Source: an uncultured Bacilli bacterium (GTDB lineage Bacteria; Bacillota_I; Bacilli_A; RF39; UBA660). From it: a stretch of DNA of 32,629 nucleotides. Made by a program: the position numbers and the translations under genes. Of the stretch, positions 7,731 to 16,021 are shown one piece after another; positions within the stretch are counted from its first letter, which is position 1, and every line of letters begins with the position of its first letter. Where the stretch lies: NCBI GenBank assembly GCA_910584305.1, contig CAJTZW010000016.1, forward strand, positions 1 to 32,629, written 5' to 3'. The notes below the pieces were generated by a model. It did not search any database. It was not told the DNA's origin and saw only the letters and a list, made by a program, of their open reading frames with translations.

Positions 7731-7761
7731 AAAAATTATACCAATTAAGGTATAATTTTTT
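7731..7761 (-). terminator. Terminator of the ddl operon
   Basis: AAAAATTATACC pairs with GGTATAATTTTT around AATTAA, with U runs in both directions. It overlaps the end of the ligase gene and may also stop plus-strand transcription. Confidence 0.75.
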
Positions 7762-8971
7762 ATCCTATTTTATTCTTCATTCCTTTTAATCCTTTAGAAC
7801 CGTTAAAAGTACTTAATATGTTCGATTCAAAGGATGATATTTTTTTAGCATTATTTTTATAACTTTTGATTGCTAGTGTAATCATATCATCTAGTAACTT
7901 TTTATATTCTTTTCCTGTATAATTCCATAGGTAGAACGCTAGGCTTCCTGGGATTGTATTTGGTTCATTTACATATACTTCATTTGTGCTCTTATTGATT
8001 AAAAAATCAATTCTCGCTACTCCGCTTAAATTCATAGCTTTAAAAGTCTTTATGGCCATATCTCTTACTGTTTCTTCTACTTCTTTGCTAATTCTAGCAG
8101 GAATAATTCGGTCACTTGTGGACATTTTTCCTGTTCCAAGTTGTTTTTTTCCACCTTTTAGTTTTCCTTTTCCACCGCTTATGTATTTATCATTGTAAGT
8201 TAAGAAGTCATTATCTGTTAACATTTCATCAATAGCGCTTGTTTCTTGGTGTTCATAATTTCCAAGTACACTACAGTTTACTTCCATTAGGTTTGGTATC
8301 ATTTCTTCTACTATAATCTTACTATCGTATTGAATTGCATTTGTTATACAATCATCTATCTCTTGTTCTGCATGTGCAACACTAATTCCAATGCTACTTC
8401 CTAAATTGGCTGGTTTTACAATCACTGGATATTTTAATTTCTTAATGGCTTTTAAAATGGTTTCACTGTCACTTAAATACTCAGTATCATAAAACCAAGT
8501 GTATTTTGGAACTTGAATTCCACTATTCTCTAACACTTGTTTTTGTACTACCTTATCTTGTCCTAAAGCAGATCCTAATATTCCTGAACCAACATAAGGG
8601 ATTCCTATAGAATCCAAAAGTCCTGCGATAGAACCATCCTCTACACCTTTTCCGTGTACAATTGGAAATACGATATCTAACTGTGCTACATCTCTTCTAA
8701 ATAAACCATTGGTTTTTTGTAAGAAAAATCCATCTTTCTTACGTACTAATGTTACTTTCTTTGCATATTTCTTTAATGAATCAAAATCTTTATATACATC
8801 CATCTCCATTAACATTTTTCCAGTATACCAAATACGATCCTTACTAATATAAATTGGAATAATATCATATTTTTCAGAATCCATATAATTCATAGCTTGG
8901 ACGGCTGTAATAATACTTACTTCATGTTCTACTGTACACCCTCCAAAAATAACTCCAACTTTAATTTTCAT
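7760..8971 (-). CDS. ddl: D-alanine--D-alanine (or related) ligase
   Basis: ATP-grasp enzyme joining two D-amino acids (normally D-Ala-D-Ala) in the cytoplasm for the peptidoglycan stem peptide. Residues 6-19 (VIFGGCTVEHEVSI) and 104-120 (IVHGKGVEDGSIAGLLD) form the N-terminal substrate region. VIVKPANLGSSIGIS (184-198) is the ATP-binding loop. ARIDFLIN and VNEPNTIPGS (334-343) provide the Mg ligands. At 403 residues it is longer than usual (about 310-370). The extra length is a Gly/Lys-rich insert at about 265-283, right after TYNDKYI in the omega-loop region, plus a basic tail from about 372. The ribosome-binding site AAGGAG lies 7 nt before ATG. It is last in an operon with murF and a hydrolase. 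The second-site substrate (D-Ala, D-Lac or D-Ser) cannot be told by eye. Confidence 0.92.
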   Translation of the reverse strand: MKIKVGVIFGGCTVEHEVSIITAVQAMNYMDSEKYDIIPIYISKDRIWYTGKMLMEMDVYKDFDSLKKYAKKVTLVRKKDGFFLQKTNGLFRRDVAQLDIVFPIVHGKGVEDGSIAGLLDSIGIPYVGSGILGSALGQDKVVQKQVLENSGIQVPKYTWFYDTEYLSDSETILKAIKKLKYPVIVKPANLGSSIGISVAHAEQEIDDCITNAIQYDSKIIVEEMIPNLMEVNCSVLGNYEHQETSAIDEMLTDNDFLTYNDKYISGGKGKLKGGKKQLGTGKMSTSDRIIPARISKEVEETVRDMAIKTFKAMNLSGVARIDFLINKSTNEVYVNEPNTIPGSLAFYLWNYTGKEYKKLLDDMITLAIKSYKNNAKKISSFESNILSTFNGSKGLKGMKNKIG

Positions 8972-9000
8972 ACATTCACTCCTTAATTTATTGTTCTATA

Positions 9001-10593
9001 TTATTTTTCATTAAAAATATCTGGTAAATCATTTTCTAATAATACATATGTATCATTTTCTTTCAGCTGTTGCATCAATGGAAATGCAAGTTTTACATCA
9101 TTAATGACATGGATATTTTCTTTTTTGAATTTCTTTGCTACTAACCCATCATAAATTGGCTTTGTTTGTACTTCTCCAACTAAAATTACTTCATCACATA
9201 CTGAGGCAATATGTTTTCCAAATGTCTTATTCAATTCATATTCCTGCTCTCCTAATTCAATCATCCCTGGAGTAACAATAATTTTTTTCCCTGGCATCAT
9301 TCCAAGTACATCTACGGCCATTTTTGAGCCTACTGGGTTGGAATTATACGCATCATCAATAATAAAGATATCTCCATATTTTTTTAATTCCAAACGATGC
9401 TCTACTGCATTCACTTTTTTTACCCCAACCTGTAATTGTGAAATTGTAATTCCAAGCTCTTTTCCCAGGGCAATTCCAGCTAAAATATTATATACATTAG
9501 CTTGTCCAAGTAGTTTTGTCTCAAAAGGATACTTCTTTTTATCACCCTTAAATATGACATTGAACTTTGTACCATGATGGGATAATTCTATATCAGTTGC
9601 CCGAACATCAACTTCCTTATTTTCAATCCCAATCCATACAATTTTCACACTATTTTTTAGTGGATATGATACTTGTAATTCATCATCACCATTTAAAATT
9701 CCAATTCCATCTTGTGGCAAAGATTCAATCAGTTCAAATTTACCATATTGAATATTTTCTTGTGAGCCAAAGCTATCCATATGTGCTGTTCCAATTTTTG
9801 TTAAAATTCCATAGGTTGGATGTACTAAATCACATAATTCTTGAATTTCCCCCTTTTTAAAGGCTCCCATTTCTGCAATAAATAAATCATTAAATTTATC
9901 TAAATCATTATTAATTGTGCGAATAAGTCCTAATGGAGTATTAAAGTTTTTAGGAGTTGGTAGGGCATTATATTTGACATTTAAAATGTCACTTAATATA
10001 TTTTTACTACTCGTTTTACCATAGCTTCCTGTAATTCCAATCACTTTCATATTCGTCATTGACTTTAGCTTATGAATCGCTCTACGTTTAAATTTTAAAC
10101 GAATAAGTGCTTCAATTGGCTTATTAATAATATTAGCAAGCCATACAATAAAGTAATTTATGTATACCATAAACCCAATCATAATATAGTACCATGGAAT
10201 TTGTAATTCATTAAAATGAAAAACAATCCATACAATTGGTAGTATATATAAAATTAAAGTAGTCACACATAATCTCTTTACCCTACTCGTAAATACAAGT
10301 GGTTTTTTTACTTGCTCCTTCTTTATATTTTGAAGATAGAATAAGGCTATCAACATATATAATACAATAAATATACTCATCTCAATCTTTGTGCTAATCC
10401 AAAACCCGATAATAAATATTAAAAAGGCAATATCTGCTTGTAGAAATACTTTTTTCTTATTTGAGAAAATCCATTTTATATAACGATTTCCATCATTGTA
10501 CCAATTCTGTTGTAACATATGAAATGATTTCTTTGATTTTAAATATATATACACATATACAATACATAGCGAAACAATAAACTGTGGTAACAT
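9001..10593 (-). CDS. murF: MurF-type Mur ligase with an N-terminal membrane domain
   Basis: Catalyses, or is related to the enzyme that catalyses, ATP-dependent addition of the D-Ala-D-Ala dipeptide to UDP-MurNAc-tripeptide. Residues 1-155 hold about five hydrophobic helices (near 2-18, 52-68, 71-87, 108-125, 134-153) instead of the soluble MurF N-terminal domain. The ligase part begins near 183 with the P-loop GITGSYGKT (186-194), followed by FIAEMGAFKKGEI, GTAHMDSFGS, DDAYNSNP and PGMIELGEQEYELN, which are MurF hallmarks. This would tether the ligase to the membrane. The ribosome-binding site AAGGAG lies 7-8 nt before ATG, inside the 3' end of the hydrolase gene. The ddl gene follows 29 nt downstream, so the dipeptide maker and its user are coexpressed. 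It might instead be a paralogue beside a conventional MurF elsewhere. Confidence 0.85.
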   Translation of the reverse strand: MLPQFIVSLCIVYVYIYLKSKKSFHMLQQNWYNDGNRYIKWIFSNKKKVFLQADIAFLIFIIGFWISTKIEMSIFIVLYMLIALFYLQNIKKEQVKKPLVFTSRVKRLCVTTLILYILPIVWIVFHFNELQIPWYYIMIGFMVYINYFIVWLANIINKPIEALIRLKFKRRAIHKLKSMTNMKVIGITGSYGKTSSKNILSDILNVKYNALPTPKNFNTPLGLIRTINNDLDKFNDLFIAEMGAFKKGEIQELCDLVHPTYGILTKIGTAHMDSFGSQENIQYGKFELIESLPQDGIGILNGDDELQVSYPLKNSVKIVWIGIENKEVDVRATDIELSHHGTKFNVIFKGDKKKYPFETKLLGQANVYNILAGIALGKELGITISQLQVGVKKVNAVEHRLELKKYGDIFIIDDAYNSNPVGSKMAVDVLGMMPGKKIIVTPGMIELGEQEYELNKTFGKHIASVCDEVILVGEVQTKPIYDGLVAKKFKKENIHVINDVKLAFPLMQQLKENDTYVLLENDLPDIFNEK

Positions 10594-10597
10594 AATA

Positions 10598-11332
10598 TCA
10601 ACTCCTTACAAAACTTTTCATTACACGAACTGTTTGATTTATATTCTCTAAATAAGCATAATGGGTACACCCCTCATATACAATTACTGCCGAATCTTTG
10701 ATCAATGATTCTAATTCATACGCTCTACTTATATCTACTGCTTCATCACTATCTCCCCAAACAATCAGGGTAGGACAAGTTATTTTTTTTACATCCTCTG
10801 TAATATCTAAATTTACTGTTGCTACTAAAATCTGTCGCATCATAGGACTTGCATTCTTATAATCCGTAGATCCAATGTGTTTTTTTGCAAAATCTTCGAA
10901 TACATTCATACCAGGTATCTTTTTGATTTGCTTTAATGCTTTTGTTTTTAATGATAATTTTTGAATTTCCTTTTTAAAGGGGCTTCCAAATAAAATGAGT
11001 TTCTCTACTTCGTATTTACTAGCATATAAAAGTGAGATTTTTCCACCAAAGGAATGTCCTATCAAAATTGGTTTCTTTATATTTAATTCATCTAACAGTT
11101 GCTTGATACACTGAGTAAAATCAGATACTTCCCAAATACACTTAGGCTCACTACTTTCTCCATGTCCTGGTAAATCTACAATGACTATGTTAAATTCAGA
11201 TTCAAAAGGATCTGCAATTGGTCGCATCATTTCTATATTCTGTCCCCATCCATGTAAAAAAACGAGTGTTTGGCTTGTTTCTTTACCATAGCGTATGTAG
11301 TTTATATCTACATCCTTCACCCTGCATATCAT
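10598..11332 (-). CDS. Alpha/beta-hydrolase fold protein
   Basis: A 244-residue cytoplasmic alpha/beta hydrolase. VFLHGWGQN gives the oxyanion-hole HGWG, LIGHSFGG holds the nucleophile Ser (residue 94), VWGDSDEAVD the acid Asp, and CTHYAYLEN the catalytic His. DLPGHGES is also typical. Substrate unknown. It is first in a tight operon with the membrane MurF (4-nt gap) and ddl, so an envelope-related substrate is plausible but inferred. An upstream ATG at 11344 lies practically at the predicted transcription start; the ATG at 11332, with GGTGAT 4 nt upstream, is chosen. Confidence 0.82.
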   Translation of the reverse strand: MICRVKDVDINYIRYGKETSQTLVFLHGWGQNIEMMRPIADPFESEFNIVIVDLPGHGESSEPKCIWEVSDFTQCIKQLLDELNIKKPILIGHSFGGKISLLYASKYEVEKLILFGSPFKKEIQKLSLKTKALKQIKKIPGMNVFEDFAKKHIGSTDYKNASPMMRQILVATVNLDITEDVKKITCPTLIVWGDSDEAVDISRAYELESLIKDSAVIVYEGCTHYAYLENINQTVRVMKSFVRS

Positions 11333-11348
11333 GAAAATCACCATTATT

Positions 11349-11357
11349 ATTATACCA
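11349..11357 (-). promoter_or_regulatory. Extended -10 promoter of the hydrolase-murF-ddl operon
   Basis: TGGTATAAT on the minus strand (11357-11349) is a perfect extended -10 element. The -35 region is poor (TTAATT at 16-nt spacing). Transcription would start near 11342, giving a leader of only about 10 nt. Confidence 0.5.
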
Positions 11358-11471
11358 TTTTTTTACTAATAATTAAGTATTTTCTCCATAAAATAGTAAA
11401 AATATGAGAGATTATGTAAATAAACCGAGAAATTTTTATGGAAAAGATGTATTTTTGCCATTTTACTTACT

Positions 11472-11491
11472 TAAAAAGAGCTTTCGCTCTT
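11472..11491 (-). terminator. Terminator of rpsP-khpA
   Basis: AAGAGC pairs with GCTCTT around a TTTC/GAAA tetraloop, followed by a U run in the minus direction; it overlaps the khpA stop codon. Confidence 0.75.
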
Positions 11492-11735
11492 AATAACTAT
11501 CAATATTGATTCTTACTTTAGGTAAATGATTTGCATAAGCTGCAGCTTGAACAATCGTTCTTATAGCGTTTGCTGTCATCCCTGATTTTCCAATTAAGGC
11601 TGCCATATCATTTTTGCTAACTAGGACTTGTATCATAACTTCTTCGTCGTCCCCATCAAATTCTTTCACAGAAACACTTTCAGGTTCTTTTACAAGATTC
11701 TTAACAATATATTCAGTTAGCGCTACTACATTCAT
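11490..11735 (-). CDS. khpA: KH-domain RNA-binding protein KhpA (YlqC)
   Basis: An 81-residue single KH domain. ALIGKSGMTANAIRTIV holds the GxxG RNA-binding loop (IGKSG) and the helix after it. KhpA acts with KhpB/EloR as a small RNA chaperone affecting cell elongation and division in Gram-positive bacteria. It begins 2 nt after the stop of rpsP, as in the conserved rpsP-ylqC pair of Bacilli, so translation is probably coupled. The usual neighbours rimM, trmD and rplS are not here. Confidence 0.9.
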   Translation of the reverse strand: MNVVALTEYIVKNLVKEPESVSVKEFDGDDEEVMIQVLVSKNDMAALIGKSGMTANAIRTIVQAAAYANHLPKVRINIDSY

Positions 11736-11737
11736 AA

Positions 11738-12022
11738 TTACTCACCTTTTTTTGAAGCCATTTTACTATTATGAAATTTTTCCATAATGCCTTGGCTTCT
11801 AAATAAGTCTCTTACTGTATCAGTTGGCTGTGCTCCATTCTGCAACCATTTTAAAGCTTTTTCTTCATCAATCTTAATCTCAGCTGGTTCAGTAATTGGA
11901 TTATAAGTTCCTACAGTTTCAATAAATTTACCATCTCTTGGGCTTCTTGAATCTGCCGCTACAACACGGTAAAAAGGTCTTTGTTTTGCACCCATTCTTT
12001 TTAATCTTAATTTAACTGCCAT
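11738..12022 (-). CDS. rpsP: 30S ribosomal protein S16
   Basis: A 94-residue protein of normal length. AVKLRLKRMGAKQRPFYRVV and SPRDGKFIETVGTYNP are the invariant S16 segments. S16 binds 16S rRNA early in 30S assembly. The ribosome-binding site GGAGGG lies 5 nt before ATG. The gene is driven by a strong vegetative promoter (12047-12075) and cotranscribed with khpA. Confidence 0.97.
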   Translation of the reverse strand: MAVKLRLKRMGAKQRPFYRVVAADSRSPRDGKFIETVGTYNPITEPAEIKIDEEKALKWLQNGAQPTDTVRDLFRSQGIMEKFHNSKMASKKGE

Positions 12023-12046
12023 ATTATCCCTCCATTCATTAGTACA

Positions 12047-12075
12047 ATGATATCATAATAAATATATGCTGTCAA
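12047..12075 (-). promoter_or_regulatory. Vegetative promoter of rpsP
   Basis: TTGACA (12075-12070), a 17-nt spacer, and TATCAT (12052-12047) with TG one base upstream (extended -10). Predicted start near 12040, 18 nt before the ATG. Confidence 0.75.
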
Positions 12076-12096
12076 TGTTTTTTTATTAACACACTA

Positions 12097-12125
12097 AAAT
12101 ACATCTCTATCTATAAGATGTATTT
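12097..12125 (-). terminator. Terminator of cotE
   Basis: AAATACATCT pairs perfectly with AGATGTATTT around a 9-nt loop, just past the cotE stop codon. The U tract is short, so strength is unsure. Confidence 0.6.
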
Positions 12126-12132
12126 TATATCA

Positions 12133-12681
12133 CTATTCGTTTGTTTCCTCAATATAATTTTCCTTGACCTCATTATCAATTTCTTCCATAATTGTTTCAT
12201 CTACATCGTCATCTATTTCTTCCCAAGGTTCTTCATCTTCTTCTATACTAATTTTCATTTTAGTTTCTCCTACGATTTCTACACCCAATTCTTTTTCTAT
12301 GTCAAAACTAATTTCTCCATTATCCTCAATATTTACTTTTATACAGTTAGGTTGTTTTAATGTTCTAACAATGATATCTGTATCCCCTGTTAAATCTGCA
12401 CTTGCTTTTGTTTTAACATTAAATACGTCATTATAATCAATTTTCTTATTCACTACGGTTGTTTTACTATCATTATCATATGAATACCATATATTAATAT
12501 CGTATGAACCATCTACTCCAATTTTATCCCCTGTTTTATAACCTTTAAATTTATGATTGATAACCCAACACCCAAGTACAGTAGTAGGCTTGTTTTCGGT
12601 TTTTATTGTATAATTGTTTTTAAAGTATTTTTTCCCTTTGCCAATTACCGCTTTTGCAACAATTTCTTTGAATGCTGCCAT
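12133..12681 (-). CDS. cotE: Spore coat morphogenetic protein CotE
   Basis: A 182-residue protein, almost exactly the length of Bacillus subtilis CotE. FKEIVAKAVIGKGKKY, KPTTVLGCWVINHKF, GSYDINIWYSYDNDSKTTVV, LKQPNCIKV and VEIVGETKMKI all match the conserved CotE body. The last 35 residues are strongly acidic (EEDEEPWEEIDDDVDE), also typical. In Bacillus CotE is made in the mother cell and is required to assemble the outer spore coat. A GTG five codons upstream is rejected because GAGGGGTG sits 5 nt before the ATG at 12681. The promoter upstream fits sigma-K (AC-N17-CATAGATTA). It is monocistronic. CotE is essentially a Bacilli protein, so this gene anchors the taxonomic reading. Confidence 0.93.
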   Translation of the reverse strand: MAAFKEIVAKAVIGKGKKYFKNNYTIKTENKPTTVLGCWVINHKFKGYKTGDKIGVDGSYDINIWYSYDNDSKTTVVNKKIDYNDVFNVKTKASADLTGDTDIIVRTLKQPNCIKVNIEDNGEISFDIEKELGVEIVGETKMKISIEEDEEPWEEIDDDVDETIMEEIDNEVKENYIEETNE

Positions 12682-12698
12682 TATATCACCCCTCACTT

Positions 12699-12726
12699 TA
12701 ATCTATGCATTATAAGAAAAAAGTGT
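12699..12726 (-). promoter_or_regulatory. Sigma-K (possibly sigma-E) promoter of cotE
   Basis: AC (12726-12725), a 17-nt spacer, and CATAGATTA (12707-12699) match the sigma-K consensus. The -10 also resembles sigma-E boxes; in B. subtilis cotE has one promoter of each kind. The layout equals that of the collagen operon promoter. Confidence 0.55.
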
Positions 12727-12730
12727 ACAA

Positions 12731-12755
12731 AAAAATAGTTATCAAAACTATTTTT
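12731..12755 (-). terminator. Terminator of the membrane protein at 12748
   Basis: AAAAATAGTT pairs with AACTATTTTT around a small loop, overlapping the stop codon, with U tracts on both sides. Confidence 0.7.
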
Positions 12756-13680
12756 GTCTGTATTTTTTATATACTACAACCCACATTTGTGCAAGTATGA
12801 AGATAATGCCCAGTACTCCGTAGAACCATGTTGCCTGTTTAAGATTTGAAAGGAAAGTCTCTATTGTTGGAATTATGATAGATTCTATCATTGATAGTTC
12901 ACTTGGCATATATTTATTTAACACTACTGGCACATAATAATTCATTACACCAACGATAACTGCTGTAATTATACAAGGGTACGCTAACCACTTAAAGAAT
13001 CGGAACTCTTTACATTTTATAAGAATAATGAACAGCATTGATACAATTATCCCAATTAATAATACTGATTTATAACTATATATCATTTGTATTTTATCTA
13101 GCATTTGTTCAAAATCTTCCATTTGTTGTTTCGCATCTGCTAAAGTAGAATTCTCTGCCATTTGGTTTTCAATAAATTCCTCTACCTCTGGTATTTTATC
13201 TACCACTTCAGGAACATAGTATTCTATTTTCTCATGAATTTGTTCTTTTCTCTCTTCTGTGATGTAGGCAGACAATTCATTATGTTGTTCTGCTTCTTTG
13301 AGTGCTTCATCAAAACTATTAATTAAAATATTTGTAATCTCTATTTCATCTATCGTTGGAGGTTCTTTATCTGTTAATAAATAGTCTAATGATAAAGCAG
13401 TATATTCTCCAATGGTCTCTTTTAATTGCTCATCTTCTAGCATAGTATCTATATATTCCGTTGGAATATCTGCTTTCTCTAATACATTATATATCTCTTG
13501 TTTGTGCTCTTCTCCTAACAATTGTACTATATCAATATTCTTAATTGTATTTACAATATTTTCTTTAGAAATTAAATTTTGACTTGTATTCAATAAAGTA
13601 TATCCTAGCATACAAATGCAAGTTATAAAAACGAAAATCCATAAAAATACACTTCTAAAAAATACTTTAATAAATTTCAT
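12748..13680 (-). CDS. Hypothetical membrane protein
   Basis: A 310-residue protein I do not recognise. One hydrophobic helix at the N-terminus (about 6-28) is followed by about 170 acidic, helical residues that should lie outside the membrane (PEVVDKIPEVEEFIENQMAENSTL). Three more helices follow, near 205-222, 233-252 and 285-305, and a short basic end. This plan suggests an extracytoplasmic helical domain held by four membrane segments. A GTG four codons upstream is possible, but the ATG at 13680, with GGTGAG just upstream, is chosen. It has its own terminator and lies between cotE and another membrane-anchored gene, without evident operon linkage. Confidence 0.65.
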   Translation of the reverse strand: MKFIKVFFRSVFLWIFVFITCICMLGYTLLNTSQNLISKENIVNTIKNIDIVQLLGEEHKQEIYNVLEKADIPTEYIDTMLEDEQLKETIGEYTALSLDYLLTDKEPPTIDEIEITNILINSFDEALKEAEQHNELSAYITEERKEQIHEKIEYYVPEVVDKIPEVEEFIENQMAENSTLADAKQQMEDFEQMLDKIQMIYSYKSVLLIGIIVSMLFIILIKCKEFRFFKWLAYPCIITAVIVGVMNYYVPVVLNKYMPSELSMIESIIIPTIETFLSNLKQATWFYGVLGIIFILAQMWVVVYKKYRQK

Positions 13681-13735
13681 ATACTCACCCACTTCTTTTT
13701 TCTAGTATATCATACCAAGTGATATTTTGAAAAGG

Positions 13736-13760
13736 AAAAATAGCTATTACGCTATTTTTA
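13736..13760 (-). terminator. Terminator of the gene at 13758
   Basis: AAAAATAGC pairs with GCTATTTTT around a 5- to 6-nt loop at the very end of the gene, with U runs. Confidence 0.7.
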
Positions 13761-15302
13761 GAAACTATAATCCATATTATCGTAGTCATAATCATCTTCT
13801 ATACTACTATAAGATGTAATTCTATTAATAAAATCTACTAAACTCTGATTGTTCATAATATTTTCCAATATTGTATTCATATCTTCTTCTGTGAGGTTCG
13901 TGTATAATACACTATTACTTACATCTGGAATAGATTCCATTTCACCAATCTTTGTGGTCGTAGTACCTGTTATTTCAAGACCCATGATATTCTCTGCACC
14001 CTCTGCACCAACCAGGGCAGTAAATTTCATATCTGTTATATATTCTTTATCTTTTGTTACCTCTTTCATGGTAGAAGTAACTTCTCCACTAACCTCTAAA
14101 GTAGATTCACTCTCTGTTAATCTATATGTATGATTCCAGTTGTCATTCTCTTTCTTTGAATTTACAACCAATTTAATAGAACCTGCGCTTGCTGTCGTTT
14201 TATAAGAATTTTCCTCTTCTTTTGTATTGGTTATATTTAGAACTGTTTCACCACCTGCTACAAGTGCAATTCTCTTTACATCATTATAATTAGAGTAACG
14301 AATTTCAGCTTTATCGTCTGTATTTACTACCATACTAAATTGTACTGCTGTATTTGAGAAACCTTTGGTGTACACAGAAAGTTCGATGGATTCATCACTA
14401 TTCTCAAGTAAATCTAGTTCATCATTCAGTTCATCAATCATTTCTTGTATAGAGCTCTTAATAGCTTCTACTTCTTCACCACTTACTTTAGAACATGCCT
14501 TAATAAATTTATTGTCATTTTTCAAATCAGTTAGCATTTTTATAACATGTTTTACTGCTTTCTCTTCTGTAAATACATATGTAATTTTCTTTGCTTTGAT
14601 CTCTTCGCTTCCAATCGTAATGGTTTCTTTACTTTCTACAAATTCTTTCTTATCTAAATTATTCAAGAAAGAATCTTTGATGGCAGATGCAACATACTTC
14701 ATATCCTCTATACTAGTATTATCATTTTCAAATAATGACTCATATTCTTCTACTGGGATTTCAATATATTTATCAAATATATTTTTAAGTTCTACATATA
14801 AACTATTTGTTTTACCGTATACTCCAATGTTGAATAAATCTGCTGTATCATATTTTAAATCTAGTCCATAGTATAGTTGTTTATTTATAGAATCGTATTG
14901 TGTATTCATCAGTAAATTTAATGCGTTAATCTCGTTTAAAATCGCCATTTCATCTTCATCTAAAATTCCATCTTGTACGTTTACATTGAAATTCATAGTA
15001 GTTGTTGTAGATACTGTATCATACTCATGGATACTTGATGATCCAAAGAATGTATCTATCATTTCATCGGCTTTTTGATATTCATTATTCATTGCCTTTA
15101 AAAAGATATTTTTGGAATCATTAAAAATAACATTGTAGACTCCAAATAGAACAATTGCCAAAATAATAATTGCGATTACATACCCAAGTTTACTTTTTTT
15201 CTTAGAAGTTACTACTTTGTTTTCATTTACTACCTTTCCCATCTCTACTGTTTTTACTTCTTCATTCGTTGTTTCTGGTTGTATATTATTGTTTTCATTC
15301 AT
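13758..15302 (-). CDS. Hypothetical membrane-anchored protein
   Basis: A 514-residue protein of unknown function. After about 35 polar residues comes KKKSKLGYVIAIIILAIVLFGVY, a single membrane helix preceded by a basic patch, so the C-terminal 450 residues should face outside. That part is rich in Thr, Glu and Asp and looks beta-rich in the second half (repeated strands such as YKTTASAGSIKLVV and STLEVSGEVTST). The end is acidic (SIEDDYDYDNMDYSF). The ATG at 15302 is chosen over one eight codons upstream because GGAGGAG lies 7 nt before it. It resembles large secreted lipoprotein-like proteins of Firmicutes in composition only. Confidence 0.68.
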   Translation of the reverse strand: MNENNNIQPETTNEEVKTVEMGKVVNENKVVTSKKKSKLGYVIAIIILAIVLFGVYNVIFNDSKNIFLKAMNNEYQKADEMIDTFFGSSSIHEYDTVSTTTTMNFNVNVQDGILDEDEMAILNEINALNLLMNTQYDSINKQLYYGLDLKYDTADLFNIGVYGKTNSLYVELKNIFDKYIEIPVEEYESLFENDNTSIEDMKYVASAIKDSFLNNLDKKEFVESKETITIGSEEIKAKKITYVFTEEKAVKHVIKMLTDLKNDNKFIKACSKVSGEEVEAIKSSIQEMIDELNDELDLLENSDESIELSVYTKGFSNTAVQFSMVVNTDDKAEIRYSNYNDVKRIALVAGGETVLNITNTKEEENSYKTTASAGSIKLVVNSKKENDNWNHTYRLTESESTLEVSGEVTSTMKEVTKDKEYITDMKFTALVGAEGAENIMGLEITGTTTTKIGEMESIPDVSNSVLYTNLTEEDMNTILENIMNNQSLVDFINRITSYSSIEDDYDYDNMDYSF

Positions 15303-15380
15303 ATTTCCACTCCTCCATGTTTTCATTGTACCATAAAAAAAGTTTTCCTAATACTATTTTATGAAAACTTTACAATAATT

Positions 15381-15986
15381 TTATTTTTTTGGTTTATAAA
15401 AGTAAGAGATACATTTTGCAAACTCATATAAAATTAGATTACTTTTATTAATTGCATAGCTTTTTCCAATGGCCTTTCCTCCAATCGTAAAGGATGCAAT
15501 TACTGCTGTTACTAATAAGGAGAGTATAAATTTATCCATATGTAAAGTACCTGATAGAGAAATTGCTATCATAGTTCCTGCAGAACCAGATACGATTCCA
15601 CATATATCCCCTATTACATCATTACAGAAGCTAGAAACTTTATCAGCATTCTTCTTAAATTTCACCGCCACATCGGCTCCCCTTACTTTTCTAGCATTCA
15701 TAGAATGGAATGGTTTTTCATCCGCTGAAGTAACAGCTACCCCAATCATATCGAAAACTAACCCTAAAATGATAAATAAAATTACAATAATAATTCCCAC
15801 GATTATATTTACATTTGGCAGTGTTAATTCTGAGGCAAAGGAAAAGATAAATGAAATTAGGAATGCTACTAGCATAATTTGTATAATCCATTTTACGTCT
15901 GGTTTTGCCTTATCCTTTTTTTCTTTTCTGCGTATCTGTACTTTCAAATTTCTTATTTCATCTTTATTTAGTTTTTTCTTATCCAT
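15381..15986 (-). CDS. Hypothetical multi-pass membrane protein (CorB/DUF21-like at most)
   Basis: A 201-residue protein. The first 30 residues are very basic (RNLKVQIRRKEKKDKAKP). Helices lie near 33-52, 58-80, 128-145 and 150-170. Between them MIGVAVTSADEKPFHSMNARKVRGA and SFCNDVIGDICGIVSGSAG look conserved, and similar short proteins are often labelled CorB-like Mg/Co transporters; I consider that label weak since no CBS or CorC domain is present. A ribosome-binding site AAGGGG lies before ATG. The start lies only about 17 nt after the terminator of the large RNA at 16003-16629, leaving almost no room for a separate promoter. Confidence 0.62.
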   Translation of the reverse strand: MDKKKLNKDEIRNLKVQIRRKEKKDKAKPDVKWIIQIMLVAFLISFIFSFASELTLPNVNIIVGIIIVILFIILGLVFDMIGVAVTSADEKPFHSMNARKVRGADVAVKFKKNADKVSSFCNDVIGDICGIVSGSAGTMIAISLSGTLHMDKFILSLLVTAVIASFTIGGKAIGKSYAINKSNLILYEFAKCISYFYKPKK

Positions 15987-16002
15987 TTGATACCCCTTAT
16001 AT

Positions 16003-16021
16003 AAAAAAAGAGCTTTTGCTC
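16003..16021 (-). terminator. Terminator of the large RNA
   Basis: GAGC-AAAA-GCTC hairpin followed by seven U residues in the minus direction, ending 17 nt before the ATG of the membrane protein gene at 15986. The stem is short, so partial readthrough is likely. Confidence 0.65.

Noticed and set aside
14365..14871. A 168-codon plus-strand ORF
   Set aside because: A Ser/Phe-rich antisense shadow of the minus-strand membrane-anchored protein, with no ribosome-binding site.
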